Positions 35,963 through 43,539 of a stretch of 64,000 nucleotides of DNA are shown piece after piece. Source of the stretch: Thermoplasmata archaeon (lineage in GTDB: Archaea > Thermoplasmatota > Thermoplasmata > Lutacidiplasmatales > SKW197). A model generated the notes under the pieces. That model did no database searches. It was not told the DNA's origin and saw nothing but the letters and a program-made list of their open reading frames with translations. The stretch covers positions 62,001-126,000 of the forward strand of contig JAVZCK010000001.1 of the NCBI GenBank assembly GCA_038874435.1. The letters are read 5' to 3'. Position 1 is the first letter of the stretch; each line of letters begins with the position of its first letter. The position numbers and the translations under genes were made by a program.

Positions 35963-36820
35963 CTACTCCTCAACAATCACCCAGTGTGCCATGTCTCTGT
36001 TGCTTGCCACACCCACACCTTTCTTTGAGACCGCAATTATGCCCACAGAAATTTCATTTGGAAAGAGTGAGATGCCCCATTCACATGCCTTCTGGGGAGC
36101 CATGCCTCTTGCAATCTTGTCATACACGGACTTGCAAAGCACTCGTTTTATAATTTCTTCACCAATGCCTGTGGTTGTGACTGCACCGTGCTTCCCTGCA
36201 TAAAGCCCAGAACCAATTTGCGGAGAATCTCCAACTCTACCAGGTAGCATTATGCTTGTCCCTCCTGTGGAACTGCCAGCAGCAAAGTAGCCGGTTTCAT
36301 CCATTGCCACCGCACCGACTGTGCCTGTTAGGCCAGGATAAACAAATTTCTTCCATTTCTCAGCCCATGGAGGCAAATCACCTGTCTTCAATTTTTCCTT
36401 CACCTCAGCCAATCTCTTCCTTGCCTTTTCTGTCATCGGGTCGTAGTCTGGAAAACCCTTCATTCTCGCAAATTCAACCGCACCATCGCCCACCAGCAGC
36501 ACATGGGGTGTCTCCATCACGCATCTTGCCACTCTGATCGGGTTCTTTACCCTCTTTATCGCAGCCACACCTCCTGCCTGCATCCTGGAATCCATCAGAG
36601 CAGCGTCCATTTCAATTTCGCCATTCAGCTTTGCATAAGAACCAGTACCAGCATTGAAACGCTCATCATCCTCCAGCACCACAATTGCTTCTACCACAGC
36701 ATCCAGTGCATTACCCTTGTTTCGCAAAACCTCCATCCCTTTCTCAGCCGCCTTCTGCGTGCCATCTGAATATTCTTTGCCAGCACCAGCACCGCCATGT
36801 GTGATGACGACCCTTGTCAT
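35963..36820 (-). CDS. isoaspartyl peptidase / L-asparaginase (T2 Ntn hydrolase)
   Basis: 285 aa. Motifs: THGGAGAG at the N-terminus, NAGTGSYAKLNGEIEMDAALMD, the autoprocessing site with nucleophile threonine in GLTGTVGAVAMDETGYFAAG, and the substrate loop GRVGDSPQIGSGLYAG. The precursor should cleave itself before that Thr and then hydrolyse asparagine and isoaspartyl peptides. The upstream 18 codons of the open frame lie in the AT-rich promoter and are not part of the family. Confidence 0.92.
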   Translation of the reverse strand: MTRVVITHGGAGAGKEYSDGTQKAAEKGMEVLRNKGNALDAVVEAIVVLEDDERFNAGTGSYAKLNGEIEMDAALMDSRMQAGGVAAIKRVKNPIRVARCVMETPHVLLVGDGAVEFARMKGFPDYDPMTEKARKRLAEVKEKLKTGDLPPWAEKWKKFVYPGLTGTVGAVAMDETGYFAAGSSTGGTSIMLPGRVGDSPQIGSGLYAGKHGAVTTTGIGEEIIKRVLCKSVYDKIARGMAPQKACEWGISLFPNEISVGIIAVSKKGVGVASNRDMAHWVIVEE

Positions 36821-37027
36821 AGTATCACAACGAGGTGTATGATAAAGAATTAAATAATACTTATTATTTGGCATACCAACAGCATTACTTGCAAATGCAA
36901 CTGAGGTATTACGATGAAAAGAAGTTCAAGAGCATGGAAGAAAAGAGGCCAGATGCGCTGGAAATGGCAGAAAAAAAGGATGCGAAGAAGAAAGAGGGCA
37001 ATGAAGCTCAGAACACAGTAATCACAA

Positions 37028-37195
37028 GGGAGTATGGGGTAACCAGGTATCCTAACGGGCTCCAGTTAGGGGATGATAGCATACGGGTATACTGACTCCA
37101 GAATGATGAGTAACTGGAGCATAGACCCGAAAAGAGGTTGAAAACAACCTCGAAGATACCCGTTGATCTGGGTTCGAATCCCAGTGCTCCCACCA
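37028..37195 (+). tRNA. trnW: tRNA-Trp(CCA) with intron, 3' CCA encoded
   Basis: The acceptor stem GGGAGTA pairs with TGCTCCC, the D stem GGGT with ATCC, the anticodon stem ACGGG with CCCGT, and the T arm is CTGGG-TTCGAAT-CCCAG. The anticodon loop CT-CCA-G (37060-37065) gives anticodon CCA. The gene is split after position 37: exon 1 is 37028-37065, the intron 37066-37157 (92 nt), and exon 2 37158-37192, followed by genomic CCA. Intron 37/38 in tRNA-Trp is a known archaeal arrangement. A run of seven T follows at once. Confidence 0.93.
37066..37157 (+). ncRNA. tRNA-Trp intron carrying a box C/D guide RNA
   Basis: A GGG/CCC terminal stem (37070-37072 with 37126-37128) encloses box C ATGATAG (37073-37079), box D' CTGA (37092-37095), box C' ATGATGA (37103-37109) and a box D-like TAGA (37122-37125). 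The D' guide ACGGGTAT pairs with ATACCCGT at the exon 2 junction; the fifth base above D' meets position 39. The D guide TAACTGGAGC pairs with GCTCCAGTTA; the fifth base above TAGA meets C34. In Haloferax the same intron guides 2'-O-methylation at positions 34 and 39. A separate 7-bp hairpin (37134-37140 with 37145-37151) follows. Intron ends are inferred from the tRNA fold; the bulge-helix-bulge is imperfect (3 of 4 central pairs). Confidence 0.85.
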
Positions 37196-37196
37196 A

Positions 37197-37203
37197 TTTT
37201 TTT
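37197..37203 (+). terminator. poly-T terminator after tRNA-Trp
   Basis: Seven consecutive T residues begin one base after the encoded CCA. T-runs are the usual archaeal termination signal. Confidence 0.6.
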
Positions 37204-37284
37204 GTGTTTCCTCGTTTTCATTTCTGATAATTGGGTAGATGAGTTTAAAACTCAAGGGAGAGATTGAGTTTTGGGGGTGATAAA

Positions 37285-37692
37285 ATGAAAATCTCAACCT
37301 TCCTCCTCATTGGAATGCTCCTGTTATCTATTTCATACTTTAGCGCAAGAGAAAATCCAGATGCAAGTGTGTCAGGGAATGTGAAACTTGTGCCAGGAGC
37401 ACATGCAGTTATCGATACAGATGGGAATTTGAAAATTGATTTTGGGACAGTTATGTCTGGAACAAGAATTGTTTACACGAATGCATTTGGTATTCAGAAT
37501 CTAAATGAAGTACCAGTGAAAATCTCAAAAATCCAGATTATCACCAATGGAAAGGGGGCCACATTTACCGTGATTCCGTCAGAAAACATCGTGATCTCTC
37601 AAAGTGAAACAATGTGGTTTACTGTGTCCATAGAAGTTGGTAATGAAACAGGAATAGTTGTTGGAGGAAAGATAGTACCAGTAATTGCCTAG
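37285..37692 (+). CDS. small exported protein, function unknown
   Basis: 135 aa. It has a signal peptide or N-terminal anchor (ISTFLLIGMLLLSISYFSA) and about 110 residues of beta-rich sequence without cysteines (VNVKLVPG-like strands, SGTRIVYTNAFGIQNLNEVPV). The layout recalls archaeal DUF1102-like surface proteins, but I do not recognise a family with confidence. A strong GGGGGTGAT site precedes the ATG. It ends one base before the convergent MBL gene. Confidence 0.7.
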   Translation: MKISTFLLIGMLLLSISYFSARENPDASVSGNVKLVPGAHAVIDTDGNLKIDFGTVMSGTRIVYTNAFGIQNLNEVPVKISKIQIITNGKGATFTVIPSENIVISQSETMWFTVSIEVGNETGIVVGGKIVPVIA

Positions 37693-38520
37693 CTATATTT
37701 TCACCACATCGCTCTTTTTTCCCTCAGTGGCACCACGGCGATAAGTACGATGAAGTTCTGGTTTCAATCTGAAGGTCTTCAAGTGTTGCATCACTCTTCT
37801 CCTTGCAATTACAAAAGAATTGTTATCCTTGCTAGGTTCGGCGTGGTTTTCACTAAGATGGGCTAGAAATACATGCTTTGTGTTTTGTGTAACAATCATG
37901 GAGAGAAGCTCAGAGCACTGAGTGTTAGAAAGATGACCCTTTGAACTTGCAACCCATTCCAAATAGTTCCATTCTTCAGCATATGCTGGGTCTCGCAATT
38001 TTCTTCTCACAATGTTTTCCTCGTAGTTCGCCTCAACATGAATGCAATCTGCCCCTTTTACAACTTCCAGCATCTCAGTTGTGTACGTGCCAAGGTCTGT
38101 TATGTGGGCATAGGTTGCGTTTCTATCTTTGATAACAAAATTTACTGGCTTGCCTGCAGACCCTTCATCACCATGGGGAACTGGAAACCACAGAATTTCT
38201 ACATCGCTGAATCTTTCTTCGGGTTCACAAAAATTCCATGGATACTCTCCAAGTTTTTTGACTGCTACTTTCTGTGTGTTAGTTGTTGCGAACACTGGCG
38301 TCCCGAATTTTCTCTCGAATGTACCTATGCTTCTTATGTGGTCAATGTGGGCATGGGTCAGGAGAATTGCGTCAATTTCGTTAGTCAGAACTCCAAGTTC
38401 TGCAAGCCGTGAGGCAATCACTCGAAAGGGAAGTCCGGCATCGATAAGGATTTTGGTTTTCTCTGTTTCCAAATAAGTTGCATTCCCAGAACTACCGCTG
38501 CCAAGCACACAGATACGCAT
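37693..38520 (-). CDS. metallo-beta-lactamase fold hydrolase (YycJ-like)
   Basis: 275 aa. It opens with VLGSGSSGNATYLE and carries the di-metal motif THAHIDH, the ITDLGTYT strand, and the HLS..NH end (FLAHLSENHAEPS). The GSGSSGN start and HxHxDH form are typical of YycJ/WalJ-type MBL proteins, which are linked to nucleic-acid phosphodiesterase functions in bacteria. The archaeal role is unknown. About 110 nt separate it from the divergently transcribed GTPase gene. Confidence 0.88.
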   Translation of the reverse strand: MRICVLGSGSSGNATYLETEKTKILIDAGLPFRVIASRLAELGVLTNEIDAILLTHAHIDHIRSIGTFERKFGTPVFATTNTQKVAVKKLGEYPWNFCEPEERFSDVEILWFPVPHGDEGSAGKPVNFVIKDRNATYAHITDLGTYTTEMLEVVKGADCIHVEANYEENIVRRKLRDPAYAEEWNYLEWVASSKGHLSNTQCSELLSMIVTQNTKHVFLAHLSENHAEPSKDNNSFVIARRRVMQHLKTFRLKPELHRTYRRGATEGKKSDVVKI

Positions 38521-38632
38521 TGAAGGTTGAATGCCATGAAACTATCTAAAAGTTTGGGTGGGCGAACAATTATATAATCACTCGTAATATCCTACTTAGA
38601 AATCCTAAATCGGCAGCTTGGAATGTGGATGT

Positions 38633-39151
38633 ATGAAGGCAGCGAATGTTGTGGTGCTTGGAGAAGCGGGTGTCGGAAAAACGGCGTTAATTCAGCGTTT
38701 AGTATCAAATGTGTTCACACTTGGCTACCACGCCACAGTGGGTGTTAGAGTGAGTAGGAAAGATTATTTTCCATGCGCAATTTCATTTTATTTCTACGAT
38801 GTCCAAGGAGTGCATATGCCCGATACACTTCTAGAGACCTACCTTCAAAATGCTGATGCCTACATTCTTTTGTGTGATGCTGCAAGACGGCGAACCTACA
38901 GTAGTATGGAATTTTACTGGGCAGAGAAGATAAAGCAGGAGAGGCCAGTGATACTCGTTGAAAATAAAGTTGATATGGTAAAAAATCTTGTAGCTCATGC
39001 AAAGTCCCTTTTCAGGTTAGAGCAGAAAATGCGTGCAAAAGGTATAAATGTTTGCTATTCTACAATAACAAGTGCAAAAACGGGCTTTCGTGTGAGCAAA
39101 ATTCTCCAGAAAGTAGGTGAGGCATGTCTCAGAACATACTCTTACCAGTAG
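38633..39151 (+). CDS. Ras-like small GTPase
   Basis: 172 aa. All five G motifs are present: G1 GEAGVGKT (10-17), a switch I threonine in HATVGV (T35), G3 DVQG (56-59), G4 NKVD (111-114) and G5 TSAK (146-149). Spacing is that of Rab/Ras-type proteins rather than of translation GTPases. Where Ras has Gln61 this protein has Val-His after DVQG, so hydrolysis may be slow or need a partner. No lipid-modification signal is apparent. A TATA-like ATTATATAA lies at 38570-38578. The start at MKAANVVVLG is chosen over an in-frame TTG. It overlaps the V4R/DUF835 gene by 28 nt. Confidence 0.9.
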   Translation: MKAANVVVLGEAGVGKTALIQRLVSNVFTLGYHATVGVRVSRKDYFPCAISFYFYDVQGVHMPDTLLETYLQNADAYILLCDAARRRTYSSMEFYWAEKIKQERPVILVENKVDMVKNLVAHAKSLFRLEQKMRAKGINVCYSTITSAKTGFRVSKILQKVGEACLRTYSYQ

Positions 39152-40149
39152 AAACAATTCGAATTTGGCAGCAAATTCTGTTCAAAAAGGAGGGTGAAGG
39201 TGGACAGAAGCAGCACTGGTTCCTTGTTGGACGCCTTGTAGGAATGGCTTTAGCGAAGGAGTTGCTTGGAAAGGGTAAGCTAGAAAATTACATTTCGCAG
39301 ATAGAAGCTGTGTGGAGGGGAAGTGGATATTCTAAAATTCGACTGGAGGTGAGGGAAGATGGCGTTCATGCGTATCTAGCGGAATTGTTCCCAGAGTTTT
39401 TCCCTGAACACCCATATGCTGCTGGAACCCTTGCAGGTATAATTGTTTACATTACAGGGCAGCCCTATTCTACATTTGTTACAATCCAGAAGGAGAACAT
39501 CACCGAGATAATTCTTAAGAAAGGTGATGAGAAGCCGCAAGTGTTAAAGGAAGTAGAGATGGCAAGGAAAACTGTGACTGCAGAGATAAGTCAGGAAAAA
39601 GTAGAAGAAGAGGTGGTTGTAGAGGAAGAGACAGAGATGGAGCAGAGTGCATTTGAGGCGTTTGTGGATGAGCAGGGCATCGAAATCGGAAGAGTGAACA
39701 TCCTTGAAGATAGAGAAAAGGCAAAGGTAATTGTAGCCTCGCTTCAGAGAATTCCCTCCTGCAAAATTTTATACATCACTCAAACCCATCCAAAGCATGT
39801 GAAAAAGGACTTGCCTAATTTACATCAGATTATCTGGCTCAAAGAAGAGAGTGCAGAGAAAGGAGAGGGTTACATAGTGGTTTCGCCTTCGAGAATAGAG
39901 CATCAACTCGTGCAGATACCCAAAGAGTTCATTCTCGCCCAGAAATCTGAAAATAAGGACCCTGTGATTGTGCTAACTCACATTGAACCCTTCCGCTTCA
40001 CACTTCAGGATTGGGAAGCAAAGTTCATAAAATACATAACGAAAATCAACAATCTCTGTGCAGACTATGACTGCACAGGCATTCTTCTCATAGAGCCAGA
40101 AACACTCTCAAAGAACTTCATTTCTACACTGAAACATGTGCTCGCTTGA
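39124..40149 (+). CDS. V4R-like plus DUF835-like protein
   Basis: 341 aa. Residues 30-135 look like a V4R (TRAPP/Bet3-superfamily) ligand-sensing domain: FLVGRLVGMALAKELLG, then the hydrophobic HPYAAGTLAGIIVYITGQ. An acidic linker (150-180) follows. The C-terminal 150 residues resemble DUF835: GRVNILEDREKAKVIV, CKILYITQTHPKHVKKDLP, QIIWLKEE, and GILLIEPETLSKN, a RecA-like fold with no P-loop. The start lies behind AGGTGAGG inside the GTPase gene, so they are translated together and may act as a pair. V4R is inferred from pattern, not identity. Confidence 0.6.
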   Translation: MSQNILLPVETIRIWQQILFKKEGEGGQKQHWFLVGRLVGMALAKELLGKGKLENYISQIEAVWRGSGYSKIRLEVREDGVHAYLAELFPEFFPEHPYAAGTLAGIIVYITGQPYSTFVTIQKENITEIILKKGDEKPQVLKEVEMARKTVTAEISQEKVEEEVVVEEETEMEQSAFEAFVDEQGIEIGRVNILEDREKAKVIVASLQRIPSCKILYITQTHPKHVKKDLPNLHQIIWLKEESAEKGEGYIVVSPSRIEHQLVQIPKEFILAQKSENKDPVIVLTHIEPFRFTLQDWEAKFIKYITKINNLCADYDCTGILLIEPETLSKNFISTLKHVLA

Positions 40150-40208
40150 CCAAGATTTCTCGCATCATGTAAGCAAATTTTATATTCTGTTTTGCCATAA
40201 GGGGCATC

Positions 40209-40580
40209 ATGGAGAAGAGGAAGCTAATTTGGTGTAGCGCATGGCTGCTTTCGTTTTTAATAGTCTTTGGAATCTGCATTTTTCTACGGAGTTCCACAAT
40301 AGCAGGGGTCTTTGTCCTTGTAGGAATAATCATTGCGATTATCGCCCAGATTGTTTTCGGAAGTGCTACATGGGCAAGTACACCGCAGAGCGTAGGTTAT
40401 AGCAGGGGCACACATCCAGCCATGATTTCAAGTACAATAATGAGGGAGACGGGAAAGGAAAGATACATGCAAGAGGAGAAAAGCACAGAATGGACCTTTG
40501 GCTTTGGGCTCACGATAATTGGTTTCCTGCTGTTTCTTGCAGGACTTCTTGCCTCTGTTTACCTGCGATATTTTGTCTGA
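40209..40580 (+). CDS. small membrane protein, three TM helices
   Basis: 123 aa. Two helices (SAWLLSFLIVFGICIFL; AGVFVLVGIIIAIIAQIVF) are followed by a polar loop of about 45 residues and a third helix (LTIIGFLLFLAGLLASVYL). No family is recognised. A TTTTATATTC TATA box about 30 nt upstream suggests its own promoter. Confidence 0.65.
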   Translation: MEKRKLIWCSAWLLSFLIVFGICIFLRSSTIAGVFVLVGIIIAIIAQIVFGSATWASTPQSVGYSRGTHPAMISSTIMRETGKERYMQEEKSTEWTFGFGLTIIGFLLFLAGLLASVYLRYFV

Positions 40581-40645
40581 TAGTATTTCCAACAGGTGAG
40601 AGGCAATTCACAACAGTTATATACCCTCACACAATTACTTGCATC

Positions 40646-42514
40646 ATGTTGCAAAAAACTCTCCTTCCTTTTCTATGCTTTGTTATGTTACTGGTCTCGG
40701 TAGGATTTATCAGCACAACCAGAGCAGTTGGTGAGAGCGAGAGAGTATCAGCTCCCATGCTCTGGGAAAATTACCATTCTTACAATTCTACTAACAGCTT
40801 AACCCAGGAACTCTTCAATCTTTCCGCCCAGCACCCTGACATTATGAAGGTAATAAGCATCGGAAAAAGCTGGGAAGGGCGAGACATCTGGGCAGTGAAA
40901 ATCTCAAAGGATGTAAACATTGAAGACCCAGATAAGCCAGAGATTATTTTTGACTCTAACCATCATGCAAGGGAATGGCTCACCATTGAGCTGGGAATGT
41001 TCATTATTCACAAATTTGTTGATGAATACGGCACAAATTCAACGATAAGCGAACTTGTAAACACCACACAGATTTGGGTTATCCCAACGATGAATCCGGA
41101 TGGTAGGGTTTACGATGGAAACCCTTCTGATGGCATTGACCCTGCATCCAACAACATGTGGCGAAAAAATAAGCGAGATAACAACGGAAATGGCCAGTTT
41201 GACGAGAACTACGATGGTGTGGACATAAACAGAAACTATCCGTTCGCCTGGGGTTCTGGCTCAAGCTCAAATCCAAGTGCGGACGATTATCGTGGCCCAT
41301 ATCCCGCCTCTGAGCCAGAAGTTCAGGCCTACATGAACTTTGTAAAGCAACACCACTTCATCGTCGGTGTGTCTTACCATACCTATGGCCAGTACATTCT
41401 CTACCCCTGGGGCTATACCTCTGCAAACACACCAGATGAGCAATACTTCAACGCCACCGCCTACAAACTCAAGTCCCTGTTTAGAAACACCGCTGGCTCC
41501 ACCAGGTCTTGGATAATTGGGCAACCTCCAGATGTGCTTTATTCGGTTGGTGGTTCTACACTGGATTACCTTTATGGAGTGCATCGCACGCTCTCATTTT
41601 CACCAGAACTCTACCCCTCTTTCTACGACGCAATCTCCGATGGCTTCCACCCACCAGCTAACAAAATTTATCCTGCCTGCTATGACCAGATTGAGGCTGT
41701 GGTTTATCTGGTGGATTCTGTAAAAAATCCATACTACATTTTAAACAACATGGACGATGTTGGAGTGATGAAGATAGAGCCATTCACAAACACCTCTACC
41801 TATGAACCAGGTGCTTACAACATCACTGGCTATGTGGAGAACTATGGAAGCCAGAGCCAGAGTAACATCGGTGTAAAAATTACGATTGCGAAAAATGTGA
41901 GCGGAAGTGAGACAGTGGTCTATACGGATACTAAGACAATTACAGAGACCCTTATCCAGAACCAGACACATAAATTGAGCTGGAGCTACACATTTACGGA
42001 GCAGGGAAATTACACAATCTCGGTTGAGACCCTGAAAGCAGATAACTACAGTGCCAACAACAAAAAGAAAATGGAGATTACGATTAAGTCAAGTGATACA
42101 ACACCACCTGCGATTGTTCACACTCCCGTTAGTGTTGCAGAACCAGATGCTTTAATTTACATAAATGCGACGATTACCGATGATTTTAGCGGTGTCAAAA
42201 ATGCGACTGTTTTCTATTCCTATGACAACATCACATTTACTCCCGTACAGATGACTGCCAATGGCTCTGTGTACTCTGCCGTGGTACCAGCACCATCATC
42301 AGGGTTTGTTTACTATTACATCGCTGCCTATGATAATGTGTTTAATCTTGGAAAACTGCCCTCAAACGCCCCTGCAAATGTGTTTGTGATAACCGTTAGC
42401 CCAGCAAACGAAATTCAGGTTTCGCTTGTGCTTTATGGTCTCCTCATTTGCTTAGCAGCCATTGGAATGCACAGAAACGGAAAAGAGAAACCATCTCGCA
42501 CTGGGGGAGGTTAG
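40646..42514 (+). CDS. secreted M14 zinc carboxypeptidase
   Basis: 622 aa with a signal peptide (1-27). The M14 domain (42-360) has zinc ligands H107xxE110 (NHHAREW) and H245 (VSYHTYG) and catalytic Glu321 (SFSPELYPS), plus the NPDGR and DINRNYP substrate motifs. Two Ig-like domains follow (370-480; 487-590). A C-terminal hydrophobic helix (VSLVLYGLLICLAAIGM) with a basic tail probably anchors it to the cell surface. The M14 plus Ig-like unit closely parallels residues 925-1350 of the giant peptidase at 13272-19361. The TATA box GTTATATAC (40616-40624) is 26 nt before the ATG: leaderless. Confidence 0.92.
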   Translation: MLQKTLLPFLCFVMLLVSVGFISTTRAVGESERVSAPMLWENYHSYNSTNSLTQELFNLSAQHPDIMKVISIGKSWEGRDIWAVKISKDVNIEDPDKPEIIFDSNHHAREWLTIELGMFIIHKFVDEYGTNSTISELVNTTQIWVIPTMNPDGRVYDGNPSDGIDPASNNMWRKNKRDNNGNGQFDENYDGVDINRNYPFAWGSGSSSNPSADDYRGPYPASEPEVQAYMNFVKQHHFIVGVSYHTYGQYILYPWGYTSANTPDEQYFNATAYKLKSLFRNTAGSTRSWIIGQPPDVLYSVGGSTLDYLYGVHRTLSFSPELYPSFYDAISDGFHPPANKIYPACYDQIEAVVYLVDSVKNPYYILNNMDDVGVMKIEPFTNTSTYEPGAYNITGYVENYGSQSQSNIGVKITIAKNVSGSETVVYTDTKTITETLIQNQTHKLSWSYTFTEQGNYTISVETLKADNYSANNKKKMEITIKSSDTTPPAIVHTPVSVAEPDALIYINATITDDFSGVKNATVFYSYDNITFTPVQMTANGSVYSAVVPAPSSGFVYYYIAAYDNVFNLGKLPSNAPANVFVITVSPANEIQVSLVLYGLLICLAAIGMHRNGKEKPSRTGGG

Positions 42515-42575
42515 ATAACTCCTAGTTCAGCAAAATCCAAAAATGTTATATCTTGCTGTTGCATACCCAGTTCAG

Positions 42576-43502
42576 ATGAACACTGAGATTGAGGAATTGA
42601 TTATTGAGGTTCTAGAGAATTATGGCTATCATGTGATAAATGTGGCTGAAAAGATTATCCGTGCAGAGCGAAGGAGTGATGAAATTATTGTGACTTATGC
42701 ACTACCTGATGAAGTGCTGGAGGAGGCGGTCTGGGAGAGGATAACTAGAATCAGAAAAATCGTGGCCAGCACAAAACTTTTCATAAATCTCACACAGTGC
42801 CAGGATGTGCCTGAAGAGGTTCTAAGGACATTGAGGGAACAGAGCATTGTCCTTGTGTCAAGGGAAAACTTTGAGAGAGAAATTGGCAGGGTGAAGCTCT
42901 CAAAAATTCTTACGAATTATGAAGTAGTTGAGTCATCGGTTGACACTAGTGTTGATTTTTCTCCTGAGGAAAGGTTTTTTGTGCTGAAGGTTGATAGAAA
43001 TGGAATTGAAAAAGAGGGTGAAAAGGTTTCTGGTTTTAATTATGAACTCAGGTATGTGCCCCATCACCTCTTCACCTACTCATGCGAGATAAAAAGGAAT
43101 GGAATGGGGACGAAGATAGAAGGGCTTCTTGCGGTGGATGCATTGAACGGACAGATAAAGAAGTGGAGAAAGGTGCCTGGAATTGCGAGCATGCCTGAGT
43201 ATCCAGGTTCTTTGAAGGCAGTGGTGTTGAGTGCTGAGGAAGCCAAAACACTCTCAATTGAATGGATTTTGCACAACGAATCAAGGGAGATAAGTCCAGT
43301 GGAGATGAAAATTGATAACATCATAGTGATTGAAAAGAGGATGGAGCGTCCTGACCCAGAGACGATAGTGCTGAAATATCTTGGAATCTTTCATCTTCCA
43401 ATATGGTATGTGGAAGGAAGTGCTGGCGTTATGGTTGTGAATGCTGCCGAAGGCACAGTTATAGATATGGAATTTTTTGGATTGGGAAACCAAAATAGAT
43501 AA
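42576..43502 (+). CDS. conserved-looking protein of unknown function
   Basis: 308 aa. The first 110 residues alternate helix and strand (EELIIEVLENYGYHVINVAEKIIRA, RSDEIIVTYALPDE, SIVLVSRENFEREIG) in a way that recalls Mrr/Holliday-resolvase-like nuclease folds, but no catalytic motif is clear. The C-terminal half contains repeats like PepSY units (EGLLAVDALNGQIKKWRKVPG; AGVMVVNAAEGTVIDMEFFG). No signal or membrane helix. The start at MNTEIEELII is 27 nt after TATA-like GTTATATC. Confidence 0.6.
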   Translation: MNTEIEELIIEVLENYGYHVINVAEKIIRAERRSDEIIVTYALPDEVLEEAVWERITRIRKIVASTKLFINLTQCQDVPEEVLRTLREQSIVLVSRENFEREIGRVKLSKILTNYEVVESSVDTSVDFSPEERFFVLKVDRNGIEKEGEKVSGFNYELRYVPHHLFTYSCEIKRNGMGTKIEGLLAVDALNGQIKKWRKVPGIASMPEYPGSLKAVVLSAEEAKTLSIEWILHNESREISPVEMKIDNIIVIEKRMERPDPETIVLKYLGIFHLPIWYVEGSAGVMVVNAAEGTVIDMEFFGLGNQNR

Positions 43503-43539
43503 ATAAAGGAAGAGCGATAAGCCCATTAGAGTGTTTCGG

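Noticed and set aside
37028-37065. Alternative folding of the first exon as another tRNA
   Set aside because: Shifting the anticodon stem by one base breaks T33 and loses pairing with CCCGT; only Trp(CCA) gives a full cloverleaf.
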